Below the pieces are notes generated by a model. The model saw nothing but the letters and a program-made list of their open reading frames with translations. It did no database searches and was not told the origin of the DNA. 64,000 bases of DNA from the NCBI GenBank assembly GCA_963761115.1, contig CAVXFS010000005.1, forward strand, positions 1 through 64,000, in the 5' to 3' direction. Position 1 is the first letter of the stretch, and the number at the start of each line of letters is the position of its first letter. The DNA comes from CAVXFS01 sp963761115. GTDB taxonomy: Bacteria > Pseudomonadota > Gammaproteobacteria > Burkholderiales > Gallionellaceae. Shown here in pieces: positions 53,756-62,179 of the stretch. The position numbers and the translations under genes are program-made.

Positions 53756-54076
53756 TCAGGCGGCCATGGCCTCGATCTGCTGTCCTGCGATCAGAATGGC
53801 AGTGTGTGCCTGGGGCATCAGTCTGTTATTGTTGAAATCCGTGAGCATGTTCAGCAGCAGTTTTTCGTCCAGGCGGAAACGGCATAACAACATGTTGGAT
53901 GCCGCCATCTTGAGCATTTGCGCCGAACTCAGTCCGGCCAGAAGATCGGTCATTTCAATGCTCAGGCCCAGGCGGAACATGGCCATTTCCCGGTCTTCAA
54001 GGATCATCTGACGGGCCAGCAGCAGATAAGACAGGTTGATTTCCTTGATATCTTCGTGCAATTGAGTTGTTTTCAT
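53756..54076 (-). CDS. flhD: flagellar transcriptional activator FlhD
   Basis: 106 aa from the ATG at 54076, with AAGGGACCAATC before it; the open frame continues upstream but without FlhD likeness. LHEDIKEINLSYLLLARQMILEDREMAMFRLG and MTDLLAGLSSAQMLKMAASNMLLCRFRLD are typical FlhD. It is the partner of FlhC in the flagellar master regulator. First gene of a - strand group flhD-flhC-cheY-cheZ-cheA; the promoter must lie in the 405-base region upstream. Confidence 0.94.
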   Translation of the reverse strand: MKTTQLHEDIKEINLSYLLLARQMILEDREMAMFRLGLSIEMTDLLAGLSSAQMLKMAASNMLLCRFRLDEKLLLNMLTDFNNNRLMPQAHTAILIAGQQIEAMAA

Positions 54077-54481
54077 GATTGGTCCCTTCGCAACAGATTG
54101 GCAAACGCGCTTCTCAAGACGTACGCATCTTGCTTTGCCAATTGAATTGCACAAATCGGAAGAGTTCTAATTTGATTGTAGGAAGACTTCCTATAGGCCA
54201 AATAATCGGAGCTGATCTGTTTGCCGAGCTTGCAGCGGCCAGATGTAATAATGGCCTGCATCGGCTGCGGTCCGGGCCTGCTGCGGAGACGGCAAGAAAG
54301 AATTGCAGCATGGATATATGGACAGGAAGGCAGTAAATTTTGATGCCGGGGCGTCCGGGAAGCTTGCGTCTGGTGGCATAATTGCACAATATCCGCCTGG
54401 TTATTGCGGTCGAAAAACTGATTCCTTTTCGGCCTGACGAAGTTTTCTGGTTGAATGTTTGCACATTGTAGAGGTGCATTT
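54077..54481. other. divergent intergenic region between flhD and a membrane protein gene
   Basis: 405 bases, A/T-richer than the surrounding genes, holding the promoters of flhDC (- strand) and the + strand gene at 54482. A small perfect symmetry AGGAAG-A-CTTCCT lies at 54180-54192 and could be an operator. I see no strong -35/-10 pair and no convincing small gene. Master operons of this kind often have long regulatory regions. Confidence 0.55.
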
Positions 54482-55612
54482 ATGAGCGACACTGACGATG
54501 CAAGAGAGGCCTATGAAGATCTGCCTGTTGAAAGCATCATCGCCCTGAATACCGCTGTAAATCATCTGGCCAAGGTTCCCGATCCATCCAATAGATTGCA
54601 ATTTGTCTCGGACGCTATCGTTAAATACCTGAAGGGAGAAGAGCCATCGCTGGATCAGGCATTTGGCGGAAAATACGGCAAAGGCAACACTGCTATCAAC
54701 CATGCGGAAGCAGCGGAAACCTCGGTTGCCAAAGAAACTGAAGTTCAACGATGGGTGGCGGCGGCAATAGAGTTGCTGCAATCGGTTCCGGTAGAAGAAG
54801 ACAAGCCCAGCCAACCTGTGCCGAAACATCTGGTCGCGGTAGCCAGGCCCGGGCTGTCTGCGGCCGACACGGAAGCGTCATCATTCACGGCTGGAAATAC
54901 CGTCATTGCAGCGGCAAGTAACAACACCAGGAATCCATCCAGAAAGTCACCTCTTGCTTCCATTGCTGTAGTTGTGGCCGGGCTGGTGATATTAATGGGG
55001 GCGATCGGCTACTTTCTGACGAAGGAAAAATTACTGACTGATCACAACGATTCTGTTGCTACATCGACTGTACATTTAGCAGTCATCGCCAGTAAATCAG
55101 CCAGCGCCCCCGTTGTGACAGCATCCCCGCTCGTTTCGGTGCCGTCGTCGCCTGAACTTCCGCCCCCGGTTCCATCAGAGGAAAGATCTGCGCTTCCCCG
55201 GCAAGCTGCGCAAGTCATAATGCCGGTAGAGAAAAGGGAAGTCCCTACTTTGGGTTCGCCTGCAATGAAGTCTGCGCCTCCGCCAAAACATACAGCGCAT
55301 GTTGAAAGGCGGGCCGGGAGGTCTGCAGGATCCAGGGCTTCAGTCGATCCATCACGCCTGCCGATGCAGGCGAAAGGTAATGGTAATCGGCATCAAGTTC
55401 CTTTCCGGTTGTCGCTTGCCATGGCTCCCTTAAGGTTGCTGAACACGATCGACGAACAATACAAAGTGCGGGCTGCAAAAGAATGTCGAGACGGAGTGCT
55501 TGGTTTATTCTGCAGGGAAGCCATAAGGTTGAAACTTTGCAGGGGGAAATGGGCCGACGATCCGCCTCGTGGCCAAACCCAGTGCAAGAAAAATAATACT
55601 CAGAAACGCTGA
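54482..55612 (+). CDS. single-pass membrane protein of unknown function with Cys-bearing C-terminus
   Basis: 376 aa from ATG 54482. I do not recognise the family by name. Residues 1-155 are acidic and helical, without a signal peptide. 158-179 (LASIAVVVAGLVILMGAIGYFL) is one membrane segment preceded by basic residues, so the N-terminus should be cytoplasmic. 190-320 is a Pro/Ser/Ala-rich linker. The last 45 residues form a compact basic end with four Cys (ECRDGVLGLFC, LKLCRGKW, TQCKK) and a Trp, likely disulfide-bonded in the periplasm. It is divergent from flhD. It could be an envelope or motility accessory, but nothing in the sequence proves this. Confidence 0.75.
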   Translation: MSDTDDAREAYEDLPVESIIALNTAVNHLAKVPDPSNRLQFVSDAIVKYLKGEEPSLDQAFGGKYGKGNTAINHAEAAETSVAKETEVQRWVAAAIELLQSVPVEEDKPSQPVPKHLVAVARPGLSAADTEASSFTAGNTVIAAASNNTRNPSRKSPLASIAVVVAGLVILMGAIGYFLTKEKLLTDHNDSVATSTVHLAVIASKSASAPVVTASPLVSVPSSPELPPPVPSEERSALPRQAAQVIMPVEKREVPTLGSPAMKSAPPPKHTAHVERRAGRSAGSRASVDPSRLPMQAKGNGNRHQVPFRLSLAMAPLRLLNTIDEQYKVRAAKECRDGVLGLFCREAIRLKLCRGKWADDPPRGQTQCKKNNTQKR

Positions 55613-55730
55613 GTATATTTATACGAATCGCTTTAATTTGTCTGGTGCGCTGTGCATGCCGGGGAATCTCTTACGAATCGGTTTCCTTCGTAATCGCTTC
55701 GTGGCATTATCTCGGCCAGAGGAGATAGAT

Positions 55731-55892
55731 ATGAGGAAATTATTAATTTTGCTTGTTGTTTTATTGATGTCTGGTTGCGCCGGGTTAAAGCAATTTTTTC
55801 AATGCCAATCTAACTGGAACGCAACAAGTTGCGTAAATTCTGTGCGCGATGATGGTCCACGAGATGTAACGCCAGATGAAAGTCAAAAATGA
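55731..55892 (+). CDS. small putative lipoprotein
   Basis: 53 aa from ATG 55731, which has a good GAGGAGATAGAT site. A hydrophobic signal KLLILLVVLLMSGC ends in a lipobox-like MSGC (Cys15), followed by AGLKQFFQC and a second Cys pair in CQSNWNATSC. The mature peptide is about 38 residues. It resembles the many tiny anchored lipoproteins of proteobacteria, without a named family. It is not obviously linked to its neighbours. Confidence 0.65.
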   Translation: MRKLLILLVVLLMSGCAGLKQFFQCQSNWNATSCVNSVRDDGPRDVTPDESQK

Positions 55893-56018
55893 AGCCGCTT
55901 TTCGTGGTGGGTGATGCATCATCCAGTAAAATGGATTGCAAGGTGGTTACAGTGAGTGTGCCTCATTGGTCTAGAATCCTGCATCGGCACTGCATGTAGC
56001 CATTAGCTGTCAGATGTG

Positions 56019-56045
56019 AAAAAGGCCTGCATCGCTGCAAGCCTT
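56019..56045 (-). terminator. terminator after the rpoD-tRNA unit
   Basis: On the - strand AAGGCTTGCA pairs with TGCAGGCCTT (one G-T pair) around a GCGA loop and is followed by TTT. It lies just after the tRNA and fits the end of the rpsU-yqeY-dnaG-rpoD-tRNA transcript. Confidence 0.8.
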
Positions 56046-56053
56046 GTACTGTA

Positions 56054-56130
56054 TGGTGGGTCGTGAAGGACTTGAACCTTCGACCAAAGGATTATGAGTC
56101 CTCTGCTCTAACCAACTGAGCTAACGACCC
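56054..56130 (-). tRNA. tRNA with CAT anticodon, probably tRNA-Ile2
   Basis: 77 bases with encoded CCA; acceptor GGGTCGT / ACGACCC. The anticodon loop CTCATAA gives CAT. The body (TTAGCTCAG, GGTTAGAGCAG, GACTCATAATC, TTGGTCG, GGTTCAAGTCC) matches E. coli tRNA-Ile2, whose C34 is changed to lysidine by TilS so that it reads ATA. Elongator tRNA-Met is the alternative but fits less well. Confidence 0.85.
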
Positions 56131-56136
56131 GATGAA

Positions 56137-58086
56137 TCAGCCCTCGCCGTCGAGGAAGCTCTTGAGTTTTTCCGAGCGGGATGGATGGCGAAGTTTGCGC
56201 AAGGCTTTGGCTTCGATCTGACGTATGCGTTCGCGCGTGACATCAAACTGTTTGCCTACTTCTTCCAATGTGTGATCGGTATTCATCTCGATGCCGAAGC
56301 GCATGCGCAATACCTTGGCTTCGCGCGGCGTCAGGCTGTCGAGGATATCGGCGGTGACATTGCGCAGGCTGTCGTACACGGCCGCTTCAACCGGGGCTAA
56401 AGTATTGGCATCCTCGATGAAGTCTCCCAGATGCGAGTCGTCATCGTCGCCCACCGGGGTTTCCATTGAGATGGGTTCCTTGGCGATCTTCAGGATCTTG
56501 CGAATCTTGTCTTCCGGCATTTCCATCTTGACCGCCAGCGTCGCGGCATCCGCATCCAGCCCGGTCTCCTGCAGAATCTGGCGGGAGATGCGGTTCATCT
56601 TGTTGATGGTTTCGATCATGTGCACCGGGATACGGATGGTGCGCGCCTGGTCTGCGATGGAGCGGGTGATCGCCTGGCGTATCCACCAGGTGGCGTAGGT
56701 CGAGAATTTGTAGCCACGGCGGTATTCGAACTTGTCCACCGCTTTCATCAGTCCGATATTGCCCTCCTGGATCAGGTCGAGGAATTGCAGGCCGCGATTG
56801 GTGTATTTCTTGGCGATGGAAATCACCAGGCGCAGGTTGGCCTCGATCATGTCACGCTTGGCACGGCGGGCCTTGGCCTCGCCATTGGTCATTTGCTTGT
56901 TGATTTCCTTAAGATCCTTGATCGGGATGCCCACGCGCTGCTGCAACTCAAGCAATTGCTCCTGCTTTTCAACGATCGCGTGCTGGAAACGAGAAAGCGC
57001 TTCGCTGTAGGGTTTTTTTGCGGCCACTTCGCGCGCCACCCAGTCGAGGCGTTGTTCGTTGCCGGGGAAGGTCTTGATGAAATGGGGGCGCGGCATGCGC
57101 GACTTGGTGACGCAGAGTTGTTGAATACTGCGCTCGTAGCTGCGTACCTCTTCGACCAGATTGCGCATGGTGTCGCAAAGCGCATCCACCTGTTTGGCGG
57201 AGAAACGGAATTGCATCAACTCGTTTGAAATCTGTTCCTGCAGCTTGTCGTATTGCTTGCTGCGGTAGCCATACTTTTCATAAGATTTGCCCAGCTTGGT
57301 GAACTGGTCGGCGATCAGGGCAAACCGTACCAGCGCATCTTCCTTGAGTTGCGCAAGATTGGCGGCAGCTATCGCTTCGGTATCTTCTTCGTCTTCGTCA
57401 TCCGTGTCGCCCTCAGAAGAATTTATGTCTTCAGAGTCGGCTTCCATGGCAGCCTCTTCAGGACTGTCAGTATCGATGAATCCGTCAATAACCTCGTCGA
57501 TACGCAATTCTTCCCGGGAGACTTTTCCGGCCAGCATGAGGATTTCTGCGATCGTGGCGGGGCAGGCGGAAATCGCCTGGATCATGTGCTTGAGGCCATC
57601 CTCGATGCGCTTGGCGATCTCGATCTCGTCTTCACGGGTGAGCAGGCCGACCGTGCCCATCTCGCGCATGTACATGCGCACCGGGTCGGTGGTACGCCCG
57701 AATTCAGAATCCACGGTCGAAAGCGCCGCTTCCGCCTCTTCGGCCGCATCATCATCTGCCGCCGCAGGGGTGGCTTCAGACATGATCATGGTTTCGGCAT
57801 CCGGAGCCTCGTCGCACACGGAGATGCCCATGTCGTTGATCATGCTGACGATGCCTTCGATCTGCTCGACTTCCAGCATCTCGGGAAGGTGATCGTTGAT
57901 CTCACCGTAGGTCAGGTAACCTCGTTCCTTGCCAAGAACTATCAGAGTCTTCAGTCGAGTGCGTCGTGCTTCAATATCCAGTTGTTGATCGGCAGCAGGC
58001 GTTACCTGTTTGCTGTCGACAACCTGCTTGTTGCTAGCAGTCTTCTTGGAGCGCGCAGTCTTCTTTTTGCCTTGCAGAGTCGCCAT
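56137..58086 (-). CDS. rpoD: RNA polymerase primary sigma factor sigma-70
   Basis: 649 aa, full length for betaproteobacterial RpoD. Region 1.1 near the N-terminus (LIVLGKERGYLTYGEINDHL), the non-conserved acidic insert between regions 1.2 and 2 (EDINSSEGDTDDEDEEDTEA), region 2 (DLIQEGNIGLMKAVDKFEYR and KFSTYATWWIRQAITRSIAD for -10 contact), region 3 (IPVHMIETINKMNRISRQ) and region 4 (TLEEVGKQFDVTRERIRQIE for -35 contact). The basic first 30 residues are typical. Downstream of dnaG in the macromolecular synthesis operon order. Confidence 0.98.
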   Translation of the reverse strand: MATLQGKKKTARSKKTASNKQVVDSKQVTPAADQQLDIEARRTRLKTLIVLGKERGYLTYGEINDHLPEMLEVEQIEGIVSMINDMGISVCDEAPDAETMIMSEATPAAADDDAAEEAEAALSTVDSEFGRTTDPVRMYMREMGTVGLLTREDEIEIAKRIEDGLKHMIQAISACPATIAEILMLAGKVSREELRIDEVIDGFIDTDSPEEAAMEADSEDINSSEGDTDDEDEEDTEAIAAANLAQLKEDALVRFALIADQFTKLGKSYEKYGYRSKQYDKLQEQISNELMQFRFSAKQVDALCDTMRNLVEEVRSYERSIQQLCVTKSRMPRPHFIKTFPGNEQRLDWVAREVAAKKPYSEALSRFQHAIVEKQEQLLELQQRVGIPIKDLKEINKQMTNGEAKARRAKRDMIEANLRLVISIAKKYTNRGLQFLDLIQEGNIGLMKAVDKFEYRRGYKFSTYATWWIRQAITRSIADQARTIRIPVHMIETINKMNRISRQILQETGLDADAATLAVKMEMPEDKIRKILKIAKEPISMETPVGDDDDSHLGDFIEDANTLAPVEAAVYDSLRNVTADILDSLTPREAKVLRMRFGIEMNTDHTLEEVGKQFDVTRERIRQIEAKALRKLRHPSRSEKLKSFLDGEG

Positions 58087-58177
58087 GATCGGTGATTCCC
58101 GGAAAATTATATTGAAGCGGAAGTGGATAAGTTCCGCCGAAAAAAGGCATAGATTATACCCGAATTTTCAAACTGTT

Positions 58178-59926
58178 TCAGCCCTGCCTGCGTTGGCTGG
58201 TCAATTGCAGGTATAGCGCCTTCTCCTGATCGTCCAGGCCTTTGAGTCCTATCCCGGCGCGTTCCATTTTTTCAAGTAAATCATTAAGTTGTTGTTGTCG
58301 TTTGATCTTGTCCTGTTCTTCTCGCAGTTCCTCAAGCTTGACACGGAATTCCGACTCGACATCGAATTGCTCGCCCCAGAATAAAATCCCGGCCTCGACA
58401 GCGGTCATCAGGGATTCATGCGGCGTTCCCTGGAATTGCTGGATGATGGCAGCCGTGTTGACTGAATAATTCTGTTCACGCAGGTAGTCGAGTAATGCGG
58501 ATGCTGCGGGCGCGCAGTTGCCGGAAATCTGCCATTCGACCGGGAGTTCGCGCGCCAGTTCCGGTTTCGCCAGCAGGCAGCGCAACAAAGTGTGCATGCT
58601 CGAACTTTCGTGGTGCGGTGTTTTTTGCGGCGCACGCCGCGCAGGAGCCGCAACCGGCCTGATGGCATAAAGCCCTTCCAGTTCCGCCTGGGTGACACCT
58701 GCCAGTACAGCAACTTCCTTGCGCAGCAGCAAGGAGGTCGTGGGGGCCGTGATCGCAGTCAATAAAGGCCTGGCGCGCTCCAGCAGGATACTTCGTCCTT
58801 CCTGTGTTTGCAGATCGACGCCGGAAGATAATTCGCGCAACAGGTAGCTCGACAATGGCAAGGCGTGTCCGATCAGTCGTTCAAATGATTCGGTGCCCAG
58901 CTCGCGGATGAAACTGTCGGGATCGTGTTCTTCCGGCAGGAACAGGAAATCGATGCGTTTGCCGTCCACCAGCTGGGGCAAGGCGTTTTCCAGCGCCCGC
59001 CAGGCCGCGCGCTGTCCGGCCTGGTCGCCATCGAAACAGAACACTATCTGCTCGGTCAGGCGCAGCAGTTTATGTACATGGAACGGCGTGGTCGCCGTAC
59101 CCAGCGTGGCAACGGCATACTCGACCCCATGTTGAGCCAGTGCCACCACATCCATGTATCCTTCTACGACCAATACCCTGCCGCTGGTGCGAATGGCCTT
59201 CTGCGCCTGGAACAGGCCGTACAGTTCGCGCCCCTTTTCGAACAGCGGCGTTTCAGGGGAGTTCAGGTATTTTGGCTCACCCTTGTCGAGTACACGGCCG
59301 CCGAAACCGATGGCCTGGCCGCGCGAGTTGATGATCGGAAACATGATCCGATCGCGGAAACGATCGTAACGTTTGCCCTCGTCGTTTTCGATGACCAGTC
59401 CGGTTTCCAGCAGGCCGGGATCCTGATAATTCGGGAAGGTGGCCCCCAGGTTCTGCCAGCCATCCGGCGCATAACCGATGCCGAATCGTGCCGAGATTTC
59501 GCCGCTCAAGCCCCTGCGCTTGAGATAATCGATCGCGCGTGGCGATTGCTTGAGCTGGTCGCGATAATAGCGCAAGGCGCTTTGCATGGTTTCATACAGG
59601 TCGGGTGCGGCTTTGTGCTGAGCTTGCGTTGAGGTTTCGCGCGGGACGCTTACCCCGATATTGCCTGCGAGTTCTTCCACCGCATCCACGAAGCCCATGC
59701 CGACGTGTTCCATGACGAAACCAATAGCGGTGCCATGCGCACCACAGCCGAAGCAATGGTAGAACTGCTTGCTCTGGCTGACTGTGAAGGAAGGGGATTT
59801 TTCGTTGTGGAAGGGACAGCAGGCGACATAGTTGGCACCTGCCTTTTTCAGCGGAACGTAATGCTCGATTACGTCCACGATGTCGATGCGGTTGAGCAAG
59901 TCCTGAATGAAGCTATTTGGAATCAC
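58178..59926 (-). CDS. dnaG: DNA primase
   Basis: 582 aa. Zinc-binding domain C37-x2-H40 and C58-x2-C61 (CCPFHNEKSPSFTVSQSKQ, YHCFGCGAHG). The TOPRIM core has VLVVEGYMDVVALAQHGV (catalytic Glu) and VFCFDGDQAGQRAA (DxD). The C-terminal helicase-binding domain begins near 440. It makes RNA primers at the replication fork with DnaB. The 91-base gap to rpoD and the order with yqeY and rpsU are standard. Confidence 0.98.
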   Translation of the reverse strand: MIPNSFIQDLLNRIDIVDVIEHYVPLKKAGANYVACCPFHNEKSPSFTVSQSKQFYHCFGCGAHGTAIGFVMEHVGMGFVDAVEELAGNIGVSVPRETSTQAQHKAAPDLYETMQSALRYYRDQLKQSPRAIDYLKRRGLSGEISARFGIGYAPDGWQNLGATFPNYQDPGLLETGLVIENDEGKRYDRFRDRIMFPIINSRGQAIGFGGRVLDKGEPKYLNSPETPLFEKGRELYGLFQAQKAIRTSGRVLVVEGYMDVVALAQHGVEYAVATLGTATTPFHVHKLLRLTEQIVFCFDGDQAGQRAAWRALENALPQLVDGKRIDFLFLPEEHDPDSFIRELGTESFERLIGHALPLSSYLLRELSSGVDLQTQEGRSILLERARPLLTAITAPTTSLLLRKEVAVLAGVTQAELEGLYAIRPVAAPARRAPQKTPHHESSSMHTLLRCLLAKPELARELPVEWQISGNCAPAASALLDYLREQNYSVNTAAIIQQFQGTPHESLMTAVEAGILFWGEQFDVESEFRVKLEELREEQDKIKRQQQLNDLLEKMERAGIGLKGLDDQEKALYLQLTSQRRQG

Positions 59927-60027
59927 CCTGGGTCAGCTCCCGCATGCAGGCTGGGGTGAGTGATGCAAACCCCAGCGTTTAATGACAGAACATGCCGGGG
60001 TTCATATTCTTGCCCCGGCCTGGAGAA

Positions 60028-60480
60028 TTATAACTGTTGCGTCAGACGAGTCTTGACCAGCGCTGAAACCTTGCCCATGTCCGCGCGTCCCGCCAGTTTG
60101 GGTTTGAGTAGTGCGATCACCTTGCCCATTTCCTGGGGCGATCTGGCACCGCTGGCAGTTACGGCTTCATCCACGGCAGCGCTTACCTCTGTCTCGGTCA
60201 TCGCTTGTGGCATGTAAGTTTGCAGTACGGTTATCTCGAATTTTTCCGCATCCGCCAGTTCCTGCCGTCCGGCGGACTCGAACTGGGTGATGGAATCCCG
60301 CCGCTGCTTGATCATCTTGTCGATGATCGTAACTATGTCGGTATCGGAGAGTTCGATGCGCTCGTCGACCTCGCGCTGCTTCATGGCGGCAAGCAACAAG
60401 CGGATCGCGCCGAGGCGCGCGCTATCCCTGGCACGCATCGCTGTCTTCATGTCTTCGGTGATCTGCTGCTTCAGACTCAT
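60028..60480 (-). CDS. yqeY: GatB/YqeY domain protein
   Basis: 150 aa from the ATG at 60480 (MSLKQQITEDMKTAMRARDS); an ATG five codons upstream is less family-like. The RLGAIRLLLAAMKQREVDER and EMGKVIALLKPKLAGRADMGKVSALV segments define the YqeY domain, also found at the end of GatB and tRNA ligases. The cellular role is not settled; tRNA binding is suggested by the domain's relatives. It lies between rpsU and dnaG, its usual place in proteobacteria. Confidence 0.94.
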   Translation of the reverse strand: MSLKQQITEDMKTAMRARDSARLGAIRLLLAAMKQREVDERIELSDTDIVTIIDKMIKQRRDSITQFESAGRQELADAEKFEITVLQTYMPQAMTETEVSAAVDEAVTASGARSPQEMGKVIALLKPKLAGRADMGKVSALVKTRLTQQL

Positions 60481-60525
60481 AGGAGTAGGCCACACGCTAA
60501 AGTGTGACGCGAACCGCTGGAGATT

Positions 60526-60738
60526 TTAGTACAGCTTGGGAGGCAGGACTTGACTGCGCAGGCGCTTGTAGTGGCGTTTCACGGCGGCGGCCAGTTTGCG
60601 TTTGCGTTCTGCCGTTGGCTTCTCGTAAAACTCGCGGGCGCGCAATTCGGTCAGCAAACCGGTCTTTTCCACCGAACGCTTGAATCGGCGCATGGCCACT
60701 TCAAACGGTTCGTTTTCCTTTACACGTACAGTTGTCAT
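60526..60738 (-). CDS. rpsU: 30S ribosomal protein S21
   Basis: 70 aa from the ATG at 60738 (MTTVRVKENEPFEVAMRRFKR); an ATG six codons earlier is possible but not family-like. EKTGLLTELRAREFYEKPTAERKRK and a basic end are the S21 hallmarks. S21 helps the small subunit pair with the Shine-Dalgarno sequence. First gene of the rpsU-yqeY-dnaG-rpoD group; tyrS lies upstream on the same strand with a 71-base gap. Confidence 0.97.
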   Translation of the reverse strand: MTTVRVKENEPFEVAMRRFKRSVEKTGLLTELRAREFYEKPTAERKRKLAAAVKRHYKRLRSQVLPPKLY

Positions 60739-60809
60739 GAACAAACTACCCTTCAAAAAAATTGAGGGCGAGATTCTACCAAAGTATCCTGCTGTTCCAC
60801 AACCTGAAT

Positions 60810-62003
60810 TTACTGCACCAGCACCCGCCCGAATTTGCGCTTGCCGACCTGGGCCACCACGGTGGCGCCAGCGGGCAACTGCAGGGCCTTGTCATCGATG
60901 CGCGCACCATCCAGCTTGACTGCGCCCTGCTGGATCATGCGCAGGGCTTCCGAGGAGCTGTCAACCAGCCCGGCTTGCTTGAGCAACTGGGCGATGCCAA
61001 TGGCGCCATTGGCCGAGGTGACAGTCATTTCAGGCATATCTTCGGGCAATACCCCCTGTCGAAAACGTGCCTCGAATTCCGCCAATGCATCTTCAGCCGC
61101 CTTGCGCGAGTGGAAGCGGGTGATGATTTCCTGTGCCAACAACACTTTGATATCACGCGGATTGCGGCCGTCATTCACTTCTTCGCGCCATTTGGCGATG
61201 GTCGCCATGCTCTCGAATGACAGCAATTCCAGATAGCGCCACATCAATTCATCCGAAACCGACATCAGCTTGCCGAACATCTCCTGTGGCGTATCGGTGA
61301 TGCCAACATAATTGCCCAGAGATTTGGACATCTTGTTTACACCATCCAGTCCCACCAGCAGTGGCATGGTAAGTACACACTGCGCAGGCTGGCCATAATG
61401 CTTTTGCAGTTCGCGACCCATCAGCAGGTTGAACTTCTGGTCGGTGCCGCCCAGTTCCATGTCGGCCTTGAGTGCCACCGAGTCGTAGCCCTGCACCAGC
61501 GGATAGATGAATTCGTGGATGGCGATGGGCTGGTTGCTCTTGTAACGCTTGCCAAAATCGTCTCGTTCCAGCATGCGTGCCACGGTATGGGTGGCGGCCA
61601 GCTTGATCAGGTCCGCCGCGCTGAATTTGTCCATCCAGGTGGAGTTGAACACGATCTCGGTCTTTTCTTCGTCCAGCACCTTGAATACCTGTTCCCGGTA
61701 GCTTTGTGCGTTTTCCAGCACTTGCTCGCGCGACAGCGGCGGGCGGGTCGTGTTCTTGCCGGTGGGGTCGCCGATCATGCCGGTGAAATCACCGATCAGG
61801 AACAGGGCGTGGTGGCCCAGATCCTGCAACTGGCGCATCTTGTTGAGCAGCACGGTGTGCCCGAGGTGCAGATCCGGCGCGGTCGGATCGAAGCCCGCCT
61901 TGATGCGCAACGGGCGACCGAGCGCGAGTTTCTGCTTCAGTTCGGGTTCCAGCAGCAGTTCATCACAGCCGCGTTTGACCAACGCTAGTATTTCTTGTGT
62001 CAT
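60810..62003 (-). CDS. tyrS: tyrosyl-tRNA synthetase
   Basis: 397 aa from the ATG at 62003 (MTQEILALVKRG); an ATG 16 codons upstream is not family-like. Class I signatures: HLGH (46-49) in APDLHLGHTVLL and KMSKS in GVNKMSKSLGNYVG. The C-terminus has an S4 RNA-binding domain (SSSEALRMIQQGAVKLDGARI). The sequence type is the TyrZ/TyrS2-like group common in betaproteobacteria. It charges tRNA-Tyr. Divergent from the M23 peptidase gene, with 176 bases between. Confidence 0.97.
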   Translation of the reverse strand: MTQEILALVKRGCDELLLEPELKQKLALGRPLRIKAGFDPTAPDLHLGHTVLLNKMRQLQDLGHHALFLIGDFTGMIGDPTGKNTTRPPLSREQVLENAQSYREQVFKVLDEEKTEIVFNSTWMDKFSAADLIKLAATHTVARMLERDDFGKRYKSNQPIAIHEFIYPLVQGYDSVALKADMELGGTDQKFNLLMGRELQKHYGQPAQCVLTMPLLVGLDGVNKMSKSLGNYVGITDTPQEMFGKLMSVSDELMWRYLELLSFESMATIAKWREEVNDGRNPRDIKVLLAQEIITRFHSRKAAEDALAEFEARFRQGVLPEDMPEMTVTSANGAIGIAQLLKQAGLVDSSSEALRMIQQGAVKLDGARIDDKALQLPAGATVVAQVGKRKFGRVLVQ

Positions 62004-62179
62004 GGGTATACTCGTTAAGCGATCTGCCGCCGGTTCATGAATTATCACCATTTATCCGCCATGTTTTCCGTTCATCATCAAGGCAGTCGAAATCCTGGTG
62101 GATTTTGCGTGCAGGCATCTTTCTGGTAAAGTGGCGCCCTGCCTGAATAAACCAGTATTCACCGCGCCAACTCGCGGCA

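Noticed and set aside
56054..56130. CAT-anticodon tRNA considered as elongator tRNA-Met
   Set aside because: The body and T arm fit tRNA-Ile2 better; Met remains possible without TilS evidence.
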